64,000 bases of DNA from Isoetes taiwanensis (GCA_021234155.1 JAJEKV010000057.1:8646108-8710107); one strand, 5' to 3'; positions 1-12,109 are shown, counted from the stretch's first letter. Numbers and translations are program-made. The notes: generated by a model from the letters alone, not told the origin.

Positions 1-56
1 TTGTAGCAGGGTATTAGTTTGGCAGCAGCCAATTGATTGCGTCATTGACTCGAATT

Positions 57-580
57 TATATTCATACATCTTTCCTTCAAAAGGAAATAGCAAGAGAACT
101 GGAAATAGTATCTGCAAAAGATTAATTTTTGTTGTCAGTTTGCAGAATGCCAATGACATATTTAAGCTGCTTGCTTGGTTCTTCTCTTATGATTCTTCTC
201 TTATGTTCCGCCCAAAATAGGTCACATCTGGGATAGTTTTGTTTTGCCCAGATTAATGTGGAGGGATTCTCTATTTGCTGCTGAACTATCCGATATAGTG
301 CCAAAAACAAAACCTTGAAGTTCTAGCTAGCCAAACAGGTATTTGTCACCTCCCTAGATATAATCTTTATACATTTTAAAGCGGAGTAAAATAATAGAAC
401 TATAATGTTCTTTTCGTACTATGCTTCAAGATATTAGCTAAATGTAAATATTAGGTTGTTTTCATACATCTTTCCTTCAAAAGGAAATAGCAAGAGAACT
501 GAAAATAGTATCTGCAAAAGATTAATTTCTGTTGTGAGTGTGCAGAATGCCAATGAAATATTTAAGCTGCTTGCTTGGTG
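57..580. repeat. Direct duplication of ~120 bp, two copies
   Basis: The block beginning TTCATACATCTTTCC at about 61 recurs at about 462 with only a few substitutions, and both copies end near GCTTGCTTGGT (about 180 and 579). The spacing is about 402 bases. No protein of recognisable family is encoded in either copy, and the rest of 1-720 shows no gene. Confidence 0.8.
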
Positions 581-721
581 ATTTTGGATAGGTATGGATT
601 GCTGCTTGGTGTTCAGCAGGCTTGCATGCACAACACAGTTGTCGGAAAGGAAAGGAGTGCTTCTTGATTTGAACATTTAGGGTCGTTCACATGTTTGTTT
701 GGAAGTGTTGTGGTTCTGCCT

Positions 722-1045
722 AGTCTTGGCAGGGGGTTCAAGGATCAAAGCATGGAGGTGGGGGACACTTTTTGTGTCAGCGACACATGGTGCTTAGGGG
801 GTGCTTTCCGGAGCTATTTTCTTTGTATTTTTAAAAAATATTTTTCTTTTATTTTTTTGATATTTTTCCTTGAAACGCATTCATATTACGCCTTGGAATA
901 CAAAATTTCAGCTTCATCGGAGTTATAGAAAAAAAGATAAAAATAAGTAAAATTTCCCACATTAGGTGCTTAGGGGGTGCTTGGCTGGCGCAAAAATGCC
1001 CCCCAGCTCCATGCTTTGACCCTCAAATCCCCTTAAAAACTGTTT
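722..1045. mobile_element. Fold-back (inverted-repeat) element, MITE-like
   Basis: The left arm (about 725-785, containing TCAAAGCATGGAGGTGGGGG) is matched in inverted orientation by the right arm (about 985-1042, containing CCCCCCAGCTCCATGCTTTGA). Identity over roughly 55 bases is about 75-80 percent by eye. The short motif GGTGCTTAGGGGGTGCTT also occurs in direct orientation at 789 and 965. The AT-rich centre has no open frame of interest. I could not define a target-site duplication, so the class is not assigned. Confidence 0.5.
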
Positions 1046-2085
1046 TGTGAGACGATTATATGTTGACCTGTATATTGACTTATTGCAAAGGTTAAACAAT
1101 CTTATGCTGAGGTGGAAAATGGGATTTGGCCCCATCACCGATTTGGTGGACGGTGTAGAATTCATAGGAAGGAATATGTGTGAGAATATTATGTAAATCA
1201 ATGGTCCAAAACAAGCGATAAAGGGAAAACAAGCGATATAAGTTATCAACTCTAAGAGCTATAATCTTATTAAATTTTTGAAGTGTCTATAAGTCACGTT
1301 GATCTCAACGTTCATGAAAGAAGATTCGACACAGAATCCCAAGACAAATATAGAATTAGCATAGTTTAACTAAACTCATATATAAGCTTTCTAAGGGCAA
1401 CAAATGATGCACTTCATACATTCCACTTATATCTACATAATAAAGAATTTTATCAATTTAAATATGGCGAATAACCATGTATTCTTTATATTTATAGGTG
1501 GTTGCCAGTACACAAAATTGAAGATTTTAAGCATAGTAGCTTCTAAAGCTTAAACCCATAGCATGCAAATTATTTTTGGAGTCTCAGCTATTTTATTTTA
1601 CAAAACATCTTTAGTAACAATAATTTTCTGACATCCATACATCCTGTTCTATTGGAACATTTAGAAGAACCTGAAGTTCGTCAATGTCAGCTTCATACTT
1701 TCTGCCGCATTTATTGGTGATCTCCAAGGCGCTCATGTCATTGCCATTGCAGTACAAAAGAATTGATGCAGGCAACAAGGCTTGCAGGTAACAAGGCTAC
1801 GTAGAAGGTTCCTTGATTTTTGAAGCAAGTATTACTTCAGGGCAAATGTCCTGCAAGACATCTGCGCAGGTTGGATAAAGTTGTGTAGTGAGCATAGTTA
1901 GAATGCAGCTACAATTGGTGCTGGAGAGACAGTTCCAGCCGCAATGATGGGTTACATGCCTGCTTCAAAATCCGTTATTGGAGTTTTTTATCAAGTAAAA
2001 TTTTCGTTTGACATAACCTAAGGGCTAGTTGAATATAGAATCTAAAAGAGGGGCAGAGGATTTTAAAGGAAAAAACATGTACCAG
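1046..2085. other. Non-coding stretch including one arm of a dispersed inverted repeat
   Basis: No coding sequence is recognised. Bases about 1262-1525 are an inverted, diverged copy of about 19590-19850. Shared stretches include the reverse complement of GCATCATTTGTTGCCCTTAG and of TATGGGTTTAGTTAAACTAT. The repeat is probably part of an old transposable-element family. Confidence 0.6.
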
Positions 2086-2124
2086 ATCAAAAATATTATA
2101 CCGTAGAGACGTCAAATAGGTCAG

Positions 2125-2262
2125 GATTGCAGTTTTGGGCCACGTTCCATCATTGTTATTAGGCCATAGCCCATGAACGGAACAATCTGCAATGGGTTTT
2201 CCGTGGATGGATAGCAGCAGACGCTCCTCGTGCCGCAGTAAGATCCCGCCCACTAACAAAAG
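2125..2262 (-). pseudogene. Ribonuclease T2 exon remnant
   Basis: On the minus strand two overlapping frames together give the hallmark of RNase T2 enzymes. One frame reads GSYCGTRSVCCYPST at 2250-2205. A second frame then reads ADCSVHGLWPNNNDGTWPKT down to about 2130. HGLWP is the CAS I active-site motif of the family, with a catalytic histidine, and the Cys-rich stretch before it matches the usual order. The change of frame between the two parts, and the loss of similarity just after GTWPKT, show a broken fragment and not a working secreted ribonuclease. Upstream minus-strand sequence to 2574 is open but not recognised. It lies about 0.9 kb beyond the 3' end of the O-fucosyltransferase gene and in the same orientation. 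Confidence 0.6.
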
Positions 2263-2574
2263 ATTCTAGTCAATCAGAAAAAATAAAAGGCAACAAGAAC
2301 AAGCACTCATATCCGAGGCACCTAAAGTACGAGGTAGAAAAAATTGAATCCCTAAGATAGGCCCATGGCCTGCGCGACTAGACACATGAACCATCTCCAA
2401 GCTACCCTTTCTAGCGCAAATTTCTTGCCCATTTTTTGCACTACAAAAGAAACCAAATGCTCTAGCTTTTATCAAAAGTAGCCACAATCGGCGCCTGCTC
2501 TTTTGTGCACGCAAAGTGGCCATCCCGTCCATAGCTATAACGCCTTCGTTTTGTAAGCATTGCAACTGCTGCAC

Positions 2575-3110
2575 TCACAAATACAAATGAGATCCAGCTT
2601 ATTGCCGATGAAGAAATTCAAGGATTGCTTCCAGAGGAAGATAACACACGTGGAAGTAAAGAATTTTCTTTTTCTGAATTTAGAAAAACCAAAAATAATG
2701 TACGTGTCAAGCCGTGGGCTCTTCTCAGCCCAGAAATATTAGACATCCATTTTTTAAGAACAAAATAGACTACTTTATATAGGTAGTGAAAATGGCTTCA
2801 TCCCGAAGGTTTTCACAACTATGCAACATCCTCTGTTGCTGAGCGCACTTTTAAAGTTCATTTGGTGCAGTTCTTAATTCTTCTTAAAAGTGTTGTGATT
2901 GACACAGGTAAAAAAATTTCAACCCGAAAAGAGCAAAAGAGACTTGGAAAACAAGAGGCTATAATAAGACGTCGTCATTCTAATTAATTGGGGTTCCCCC
3001 CACTAATAAAGTACAAGACTAAACAAGAATATTCCTCTCTCTATTGATGCAACGATCCACCATGGAGTCGGAGCCTAAAAATCCTCTTTGTGAAGTCTCT
3101 GAATCCGCAA
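2575..3110. other. Region downstream of the O-fucosyltransferase gene
   Basis: No coding sequence is recognised. The part next to 3111 probably holds the 3' untranslated region of the minus-strand gene; no clear poly(A) signal could be assigned. Confidence 0.4.
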
Positions 3111-6100
3111 CTACACTGCACTTAATGTCCTGTTTTGTGCTCCAATTTGACACATACAATCGGGTGCAGGATATCTATACAGTGAGTATCTAAACCTTCT
3201 AACAGCTGGAGCACCTTGTCTGAGTTGATGTGCAGCAACAGCCTTTGCAGCAAAGTCCTTCCATGTCAGGGAAGTGTTAGAGAAAAGATTTACCAGATAA
3301 GCCTTGTCTGGATGAATCGATTTCTTGGGCCCAAAAAAGTTCTTTGTCCAGTCTGCACAACAATGAAGGAATATCAGTAAGTTATCCAAATCGAAATTTC
3401 AAGATAAACTCATCACATTCACAACTCATCACTTTGACAAAAGTGTTTATCCACAGCAGACACATACAGGATTGAGAAATGACTCACTAAGACGTTCGGA
3501 AAGTTTCCAGCTGCATTGGACATGAAGACGTTACTGTTGAGGAGTACAATAAAATCAAGTGCAGCAAGTTGATGAGAAAACCGAAGGAATGGCTTTAATT
3601 CCTCCCTTGTTGCAAGTGTGAATTTGTTGTCAACATATGGAAACAATTGCCTCAGTGGTTTCATTCTTTGCTCCCCTCCATACAATTCCTTTCAAAATGC
3701 AGAGAGGTGTTAGAGAATTATGACACAAATTTGCAAATTTATAATTTAGTACCTTCCCGGCAATGTAAATAGGAGTTGTGTCTGTAAAACCAAGTGCAGC
3801 TAAGAATAAAGCTAGCTCCTCTGGGGTTAGAGGGCAGCTACCATTCTTCCTTAGATCTTCAGGCTTAAATTGCGCCTTCTTCACCTGGTTCCTGCAATGC
3901 ACACAACTCAAAGTTAAACGAACTTCCTATAGGTGGAACCTCTCTACTTTGGGCTGGATATACTGCCATAGAAACGGTTCTTTACTGATGCAGGCGATCA
4001 TCATGATGGCTACAGAAGTGTTGCATAGAAATCTATCTACTTGAGCACAGGCAATAGAACAAAGCATTTGGTAAAAGTGCATCTGTTTTGGCCTTTGCAC
4101 AACCTACCTAGGAAAACATGACGAAAGCCAGTACATACCTCCAGACATGGTAACGGAATGAAGCAAGAGATTTCCGTTCTGCCCTTCCACCTCCATAGTC
4201 GCAGGCAGAGTGTGCCACCATATCCTTCTCAAATCGTACATGTAATCCAACATAATTACTAGCACTACTCCGTAACAAAGATGAATCTAGTCCAAGCTGC
4301 TTCTTTTCTGCTTCTTCATTCTGTAAAATACTCCATGCCCATTGCCACCAACTAGCGATATCTGATGCATTGCTTGATAGAAGCTGCCTACTTAGTTGAG
4401 AACCTGCTGCCAAAGGTGTTCTTCGTTTATTCCTCATCCTCAGTGTTAACAGCTCCCCTAAATCGCGAATCGGTTTTACGAAACGCAACCCATAGAAGTT
4501 TGCTTTACACCGAAGCCTTGTGATATAGTCTGGTAAATCTTCAAAAGAAAGTTTATGCTCAAATCCATCTATCACCAGCAAGTGATATCTGCAAATTAAA
4601 AGCTTCACTTGTGCTGCATTGATTAAATAATGATGTTCAACTGCTAAATATCTATATAACGGGAAAGTGCAAGAAATATTTCATAATCACACCTTTTGAG
4701 AACTGGAAAAGCATTCTCGAAGTACCATTTCATTGTAGCATGCTTCGGAAGAAAGGTTAAGCAATTTGAGCGTTCTAAACATCGGTTCCAGTAATAACCA
4801 GGAGTACTCCATCTATACTCAGGTGGCAGCTCCCTCACAACTTGCACATCATCCTTCAAATAGGATATAAAGTGATCGACATCATAAATATCCTCAAACT
4901 TGCTAGGGTGGAAAGATATCGCCAAATTAGCATCTACCACATTTTCATATGTATGCCACATTTGAAGCGGATACATTATACCTTGGATCCTTCCAAAAAG
5001 GGTACTCTTTGAAATAGGGGATTAACAGTGTCGCATTCAACAAGCGGGCCACCGCCACAGCATTACACACCTGCAGATGGCTGTAACTATTTCAAGAATC
5101 CTTACACTGCAAAATTAACATGTATAATGTCCAGATATAACACAACTTACGCATATATGTAGTTGAAAAAGCCCTCCACCACAGAAAACTTGAAAGTAGC
5201 CGTTAGCATGATCACTAACTGAATATATCTTCATCAGATGAATTGTCAGACAGAATCAAAACCTATACCTAAGCAGTGTGTGTTCCTTTTCAGCTCAAAC
5301 GTGGAAAAAGTAATTAACTGATTTTTTATCTTCCTATACTTAATAACTGCTGCCAAGTCCTGCCTAAACAGCAATGTGAGAGACAAGACCCTTCCATTTT
5401 CTTTAATCTGTTTCAGGTAATGGATTTGGTCAATATTAGCGCCTTGTTTTATGTTACCTATCTTAGAAACTCAGCAAATACATATTAAAAAGATGCAAAA
5501 GTATTAAAGCTAAGAATCAGTGAAGGTGTTAAAATAGCTCTTTCATCTTATCAAACAACCAATCTCCTTGATAGATTTTACAAACAACCAATTTCCTTGA
5601 TAGACTAAAACAAATCTAAAACCTACATTATGTCAATGCAACAGGATTATTCATAACTTTTGGGAAGGAGTGATAATACATTTCTCCTGTTTCATTTCTG
5701 GACATGGCTTCCATCCATTGTCTCCTGGAGAATCCCACATTCTTGTTTCAGCTGTATGATGCTGCAAAAATATATTCACGACTACAGTTCATGAACAACA
5801 GACTTACTGCCATACCTCCCTTGACAAGCATAAGAATTGAAATCAAGATTCACAGATCCAGGTTTCATGAAGGCAGTCTCAAGATATTTTGTGTGTGCTT
5901 CTAAATTCTGTCCTGGAGTTGGACGCTAAAATCAGGTCAATCCTTTGCAATAATAAAATCTATCGCAGAAGCAACTACAAGAAGCATCAGTTCCTGCAAG
6001 GAGTAAAAAACAAGAAATATTCAACCTAGCTTTAAGTGAACCATGTGATGGTTGTGTACTGCTCCTTTGACGATCAGTTGAATACAATTTAGATGAACTA

Positions 6101-6640
6101 ACATGCTTCAGTTTTTAGCGACATTAAAATTAGAACCATTACCATGAAAGAAGAACTCCGCAGGCTTTCAATAAGATGGACATGCATGGGTCTTGGCGGT
6201 ATATATTCCTGCATTTACCATATTTTAATTAGAAATGCCAGATGATTTGCTGATGTAACATCTAGAACATAATTATTTAGTATTACAACGTGGATTTTAC
6301 GACAAGATTAAAAGTGAGAATACATTAGTGTAATCTCCACTACCAAAATATTAGCATCAAATTTTTCCAAACTTTTCCTCGTCCAAATAAAGAGTCATGC
6401 TTTGGGATCGAACTTCTTACACATACATATGAAAAGGAAATAACTTACAGAAAAAAGATTGTCCTTCCACATCCGATCGACCACTTTGGGTGGCAATTGA
6501 CCCAAATGCAACCCTGACATACTAGCCGCCAGGCCAACAATCGACATCAACAGGGAATTCCATCTAAAGGTACTCGCCCAAGCTCCTGCAAGCAATGCTT
6601 CCCTAAATCTTGATCCCCGAAGTCTTCCAGCCCGCACCAT
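3111..6640 (-). CDS. O-fucosyltransferase family protein, 11 exons (possible 1-nt lesion)
   Basis: Exons on the minus strand, all with GT-AG borders: 6640-6449, 6208-6143, 5925-5816, 5741-5680, 5218-5151, 5070-4982, 4902-4693, 4588-4139, 3891-3753, 3688-3488, 3352-3111. The phases fit at every junction. The product is about 609 residues. An N-terminal hydrophobic segment (SLLMSIVGLAASMSGLHL, residues ~29-46) suggests a type II Golgi membrane anchor. Next comes a region with DNGWKPC. The catalytic domain of the plant GDP-fucose O-fucosyltransferase (GT65/PF10250-like) family follows: NAVAVARLLNATLLIP, FEDIYDVDHFISYLKDDVQV, VGLHVRFEKDMVAH (the signature HxRFExD) and CPLTPEELALFLAALGF. The total exon length is 1829 nt, one base short of a full frame. 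In the last exon the frame expected from the splice (TGQRTFLGP) must shift by one at an A6/T6 run (3334-3339) to reach KKSIHPDKAYLVNLF and the stop at 3111. This may be a base-call error or real inactivation. The family is well supported; acceptor and substrate are unknown. Confidence 0.85.
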
Positions 6641-6827
6641 TTCTGGACTATAGCGATGCTAGAATAGGACTTGGATTAGAATGAGATTCGGTAAATAGCA
6701 GCATATTTTCGCTCTGAATGTTCAGCAATGGAATATTAAGAGACTGGCAATGTATTGCACCAATGGTGTGTTTATTTTTCTTGTTCTTCTTGCCCTTGGG
6801 GTTGGGGGGTTTTGAAATATGCTTCCG

Positions 6828-7331
6828 CATATAATTGATTGGTGTTCCTGGTCATGGTGTTAGCAACTACATCATTAAAGATAATGGTTTTTTAGGAGGC
6901 TTCTCTAAAGGAGGTGCATCATTTCCTCCAATGTCCACATACCATACCATCTCAGTAACATTGAACATGAGCCCTAGGATTTTCTATTTTCTAATCTAAC
7001 AAAAAAAAAAAAAAAAACTTAAGAAATTCCATCCCAAGGAAGAAAATTTCTGAGCATTTTAAAGCTGAGCTATGGCGTGCGCCACGTTGGTCTGTGGCGT
7101 TAGAATAGCACAAGTAGCTGCAAAAGCTTTGCTTCACAAAGTTTTTTTTTTTGCAGGGTTGCCTAACCCGAGGTGCACACTTTGCTGCAATTCTAGCTAT
7201 GCCACGTGTCCTGCCACGTCAGCTAAAATCACTTTCAGTCGTCCGATTCTCTAATTTCAAATCCTAGGGTCAGGAAAATTAGAAAACCCAAGAAATTCTC
7301 TGCCGGAGTGCTCCTCGGGCTCCTCCTTCTG
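6828..7331. repeat. Duplicated ~500 bp block, copy 1
   Basis: It runs from GCATATAATTGATTGGTGTTC to CTCCTCGGGCTCCTCCTTC and matches 9069-9599 throughout in the same orientation, with small indels and many substitutions. It lies just upstream of the first exon of the O-fucosyltransferase gene, so it may contain that gene's promoter. It lacks TG/CA ends, which argues against a simple LTR. Bases 7332-7990 show no recognised gene. Confidence 0.75.
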
Positions 7332-7994
7332 ACTATGGCTATGGCGCCCCAACTACAGTTTGCAGCTCTGCACTAGCTATGGCGCCCTAACTCAGTCGTG
7401 ACGCTTTCTTCTGCTATGGTTGTAAATTTGTGTTATGTTTGTGTGTGCTTATGTTTGTGGTTTCTTGTGGTCGCAGATCTTGTTCTTGATCGGTTTCTAG
7501 GAGCCAGAAATAAAGCATGAAGACTAAAAGAACTGCAGATAAAATAAGAAATGGCTGTAAGAGAAACCCCTATTTACTTATCAGCATGTGGTTCTATTCT
7601 ATTACCATTGCTTGTAGTTGTGCCCTATTAGCAAAAGCCTAGCAAATTGATTTCTATAGTTCCATTTCATCTATTCACATTCTGCCGGAAGCAGGAGGCT
7701 CGATTTTGGTCGCCTAACCATTGTAGTAGTTAAAATAGGCAAAACAAGCTTGCTGGTACGAATTTACATCCTAATTTTGTGTTGATACTGTCAGATGTTT
7801 GTTTCATTTCTCACTCTGTCTTATGAAATATTCCAAGATTCATCACAGTTTTTTGAAGGCTTCCCAACCTCGCTGCAAATCTTCGAGGTACCTCTGAAGC
7901 TTTGTTATTTAAGGAATCTGTTGCTGGGGCTTTGGTCTAACCGGGGTTCAACTCCCTAGCCCATAAATGTTAAATGCTCTGTAAAACTAAAACA

Positions 7995-8125
7995 AGAAAG
8001 CAGAATGCGAGTCAAAATGCAGGTAGAAATTTTAGAATGCAAGTAAGAATCCAAAGATGCAAGTAAACTTTCGGAATGCAGGTAAGAAATTCTAGAAACT
8101 TGGAATGCAAGCAAGAAGACAGCAT
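7995..8125. repeat. Degenerate short tandem repeat, unit like GAATGCAAGTAAGAA
   Basis: Variants of GAATGCRRGTAAGAA recur about every 25-30 bases from about 8003 to 8118 (GAATGCGAGT, AATGCAGGTAGAAA, GAATGCAAGTAAGAA, GATGCAAGTAAA, GAATGCAGGTAAGAAA, GAATGCAAGCAAGAA). There is no coding potential. Confidence 0.6.
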
Positions 8126-8187
8126 CTCATTGGCGGATAAGCCAGAATTAAGCCTAACCAAACTTTACGAAATATATATATATATTT

Positions 8188-9062
8188 TTTTTTTTTAAGG
8201 ACGACAAGCTTTATTCACTAACTAAAAACTAGAGCAATATAAAATGCAAAGACAGGATTATACCCCAGTGGACAAACCGATCCAACTGAGCACAACAACC
8301 TGCCTATGCAAAAGAATGAATTTGAAGGTAAGCATGCCAGATCAGTACTTTCTTCTCTTGATCAAGAGAAGAACAATTGTAAGCCATAACAATTTTATTT
8401 TGCGCCCACTGAAGAACAATCTCATCTGCAGTATCTACGCCCTTAAAGATAAACAACCTCCTTCTCTTCGGATTGACCATAAAAGCCCGACCATATGCGA
8501 GATGAAAACCTCGTTTAGTAGTTTGGGCCAAGCATCGGGATAGATAGCAAGCAAAATTTCTTTGGCTAGATCGAGGCGATGCCAAATAAGGTCGACAACC
8601 AAGACCATGCCCGCGAAGCCGCTCACCACAAGAAAAACAATGCTCAATACTCTCAACCCTTTCTTTGGCATAAAGGACGAGCTCACGAGATCCGATTATC
8701 CATTTTATGGACTAACACTGTTGACTCACGAGAAGCATCTATGGATCACTTGCCACCACAAAACTACTACTTTGGGATGAAGCAGCTTATCCCATACCCA
8801 TATCCAAACACTTTTCCATTGTGGTTGAGGGACCTGAAGATGCCACCTATTCGATGGAGGCAGGATTTCAGAATGCAGAAGCAATTTATGCACAGAAGAC
8901 ACAAACCGCCCTGGCGGATATCCTGATGGCAACCCCATACGACTACCTCAATCTGTGGACCAGAATCCTGTGGCAACAATGCAGCAATATGATTCCAGAT
9001 TACTCTGTCCCATCTGTACAACAAGAACTTTGTTCTAAATGCTTCCCATGACATGAGATGAC
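8188..9062 (-). mobile_element. 5'-truncated LINE, 3' end with poly(A)
   Basis: On the minus strand the insertion ends in a poly(A) tail, seen as the T run at 8187-8199. The preceding ~850 bases are coding-like in shifting frames. WDKLLHPKVVVLWWQVIHRCF (8800-8735) resembles the zinc-binding reverse-transcriptase tail (zf-RVT) that closes plant L1-type ORF2. Continuations at 8686-8435 and 8585-8304 fit the same C-terminal region. Several frameshifts show it is dead. The 5' end is near 9060, where the second copy of the 500-bp duplication begins. No target-site duplication was identified. Confidence 0.55.
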
Positions 9063-9068
9063 CAAACG

Positions 9069-9599
9069 CATATAATTGATTGGTGTTCGAGCCATGGTGT
9101 TAGCAACTACATCATTAAAGAGAGTGGTTTTTTAGGAGGCTTCTCTAATGGGACATTTCCTGCAATTTTAAGGTGTCCACATACCATGCCATCTCAGTAA
9201 CATTGAATATGAGCCCTAGGATCTTCTGTTTTTTAATCTAACAGTTCAAAAAAAAAAACTTAAGAAATTCCATTCCAAGGAAGAAAATTTTCCAGCATTT
9301 TAAAGCTGAGCTATGGCATGTGCCACATTGGCCTCTGACATTAGAATAGCACAAGTAGCTGCAAGAGCTTTGCTTCACAAAGTCTCTCTCTCTCTCTCTC
9401 CCTTTTTTTTTTTTTTTCCAAAGCAGGGTTGCCTCCGAGATACACACTTTGCTGCAATTCTAGCTATGCCACGTGTCTGCCACGTCAGCTAAAATCATTT
9501 TGAGCCATCCAATTCTCTAATTTTGAATCCTAGGGTCAGGAAAATTAGAAAACCCAAGAAATTCTCTACAGAAGTTTGGCTCCTCGGGCTCCTCCTTCA
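9069..9599. repeat. Duplicated ~500 bp block, copy 2
   Basis: A direct copy of 6828-7331 that includes an expanded (TC)n and poly-T interruption at 9383-9418. It lies immediately upstream of the syntaxin-like pseudogene, as copy 1 lies immediately upstream of the O-fucosyltransferase gene. It may therefore have been carried as promoter DNA or be an unrelated repeat. Confidence 0.75.
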
Positions 9600-9669
9600 T
9601 ATGGTTTTATACCTAGAAAAGGTGATCTGCTTGATATTAAAAAGATACTAGTCAGACTCTTGCTACAAG

Positions 9670-10070
9670 TGTTTTCCAAATTAACACCTTCGCTGCTTCT
9701 TTTAAGCGCCTTATTAATCAGCTGGGTGGGAACAACTAAGAATACCCCCGAGCTACGAGAAAAAATGTGAGTATCTGTTTTAGGGTAATGAATGTTGAAA
9801 TGTTTCGTTTGGGACTGTGCACATGCAGAGTTTGATTTTGGGTATTTGTACCTTGTTTATACAGACATAAGATTAGGCAACATATTTTGAACTTGTCAAA
9901 AAAACTTCTAGAAAACTTAAAGCAGTCGGGAATTGTGGAGGCGACTTACATGTTGTGCCATAGATTATCAAAATAGCATAAAAAAGTGGATTGTTTTTCC
10001 AGGCAACGATGCTAAGCTTGCCAAGGATTTTCAGACAATGCTTCAAGAATTTGAAAAAGCTCAAAAATAG
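9670..10070 (+). pseudogene. Qa-SNARE (SYP2-type syntaxin) remnant, N-terminal part
   Basis: Three exon-like pieces match the N-terminal helical region of plant SYP2-type syntaxins. Piece 1 (9670-9766, after an AG acceptor and before GTGAGT) reads VFQINTFAASFKRLINQLG in one frame and GTTKNTPELREK in the next. Piece 2 (from 9865 after ATACAG) reads HKIRQHILNLSKKLLENLKQ and continues to a stop at 9976. Piece 3 (10003-10070 after TTTTCCAG) reads NDAKLAKDFQTMLQEFEKAQK and then a stop. The family motif order (TPELR, then HK.RxHI, then DAKLAKDFQ..L.EF.KAQ) is intact. The frameshift, early stops and lack of a SNARE helix or membrane anchor show a fragment. It shares orientation with the Helitron 3' end at 12137, so it is probably captured DNA. 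Confidence 0.7.
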
Positions 10071-12109
10071 CCAATGTCAATGGAGGTTGCCCTGGGGCAT
10101 CATATGGATTTTTCCTAAATCAGTTGGAGAACATAGATTTAGTATCTAATTCATGCTCAGTTATCTTTCTTCAAGAGCTTCTAGCTCCTGTTGATGATAT
10201 AGAGGAAATATTTGTAGCAACCTTTACCAGTGATATCTTATGGTAAGGTGTAGGAAAATTGTAATTATTTTTACTCTTCTTTCTTGAAGTTTTTAAAAAA
10301 GGTATTTCCTTGTTGCAGGTTTCTTCATTCAAAAAAATTATCCCCCAGTCTACCCGTGACAGTTGCATGTCATCACTATGAGAAAAGTTGGAGTAGCTCA
10401 CCCGTAGATCGATATGAGTCACCATACCAGGAATGGCCAAATTTCACAGTTGTGTAAGTGATTGCAGCTCTTTAGCTTGAAGTCATGTTGAGCAAGCATT
10501 AAGGCATAGGCATGGAATGCCACAGAAGCGAAGAAGCTTTTCAAGTTATATGTCTGGCATTCTATAAGCAAGGAGTCATTTCTAAATAAGTCACATGTCG
10601 AGCCACACTTTTATGGGAAAGGGGTATAAATGAAGATCAAGTTTCTTATTTCAATGTTGGTTCCATCAGACCAGCAACGCTTCTTACTTAAGGGAACTTT
10701 CTCTGGAACTTCTAATTCCATTACGTGGATGTTTATATAGATGTAACTGTAAATTTTAGATGCCATTTTGAAGAGCTGATAGATTCCAGCATAGGATTTC
10801 TAAATCTATAACCTTCTATTTCTTTAGGAGATAAAATTGGAAAGATATCTCACAAAAAGTTGCCAAAGTTTAAAAGTTGATTTGAGACAGGTAATCAAGT
10901 TTTGAAGGATGAGGGAACAAAAGCTTAAGCATGTATAATTAACAAAATAAGACTTGAAGACAAGTGTATTGCCCAAGTGTAAACAAAAGAACATCTTAAC
11001 AAAGTGCAAACAAAATTCTCCTAATGTTATTCTCTATTTTCTATTGTTATGATATTTCTAGCATATTTACCTATTTAGGCAATAATGCATGAAACACCAC
11101 AAGTTTTTGCATATTCTTTGTTGAGATTTGTTGAATCTGCATGGGTGTGAATGGTGACATTAAAACATGAGAGCATGTCCATGTCAACAAGAAAATGTTC
11201 TGAAGCTGGGACTAAATTAAAAATAAAATAAAAAATAAAGTGGAATGAAAGAATGGAGAAGATTGAAGTACTTGGTTTAGACAATGTGTAACTGGGAATA
11301 ATGTAAGAAGCTTTTCTCAACCTCTTTCCTACTTTGTTATGATTTGTTACACATTGTCTTAAACAATTAATTATTACTTCGTTGTGATTACTTCTATCAT
11401 TATGTCATAAATTTTATATAGCCATACCTAACATGGTTAAAAGGGAAGCGATGTTCTCCCCTCAACCATCTCCCCTCAAAATTTTGATTGAAGTGCTAGC
11501 TAGAACAATAGCAAAAGCAATAAAATGACAACACTTAAGAAGCAACCCAAACTACTTTTGCCTATTGTTATTAGCAAATGCCCTCTATGCAAAATCTTGC
11601 ACCTTCTTAATACACTTCCAACTTACCACCACCTTTAAACATAAACCCGTATTCATATGTTATGTAGTAAATCATGTTTAAAAAGTTTCTATTGCATTTT
11701 TGGTATTCTCAATGGCAAGCTTCATGTTATTTCAAACCTTTGTGTTCTGAAGCAAGTTTTAGAGGACAAGAAAGCTTTAGAAATAAACAGACCCCAAGTT
11801 TTGCTCATGCTTCATGAAATTGTCCACTAGCACCAAGTTTGGACCAACTGCTATTTAAAGGATCTATTTTTGCTTCAATTTTGTCCCACTTCACACATAC
11901 TTCGGCTAAATATTTTATTTCTATGCTGAGAAAGTGACAAAATGATACAAGCTCTAATGTTGCCATATTTACATTGTCAAAAAGCATTATACATTCTAAA
12001 TTAGAGACAAATTTATATATCCATGACATAAAAATAATATCCTTTTATTTGTTCAACTTATATCCATTCCATTGTATTTTTTAGCTTTTGCATTTATGCC
12101 CGATGAAAA
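10071..12109. other. AT-rich non-coding interval, probable Helitron interior
   Basis: No conserved protein was recognised on either strand. It is bounded on the right by a Helitron 3' terminus, so at least part of it is likely to lie inside that element. Confidence 0.35.

Noticed and set aside
2086..2112. TCAAAAATATTATACCGTA as a Helitron 5' end on the plus strand
   Set aside because: It shares ATATTATACCGTA with the 42920 terminus but overlaps continuing RNase T2-like reading frame and lacks the TC-TATATTATAA spacing; too weak to call.
5930..5998. Extra exon reading ELMLLVVASAIDFIIAK in the O-fucosyltransferase gene
   Set aside because: It contains a stop and no donor; skipping it joins exons 2 and 3 in phase, so it is intron.
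6828..9599. The two 500-bp blocks as LTRs of a small retrotransposon
   Set aside because: No TG/CA ends, no primer-binding site or polypurine tract, and the interior is a separately tailed LINE fragment and unrelated DNA.
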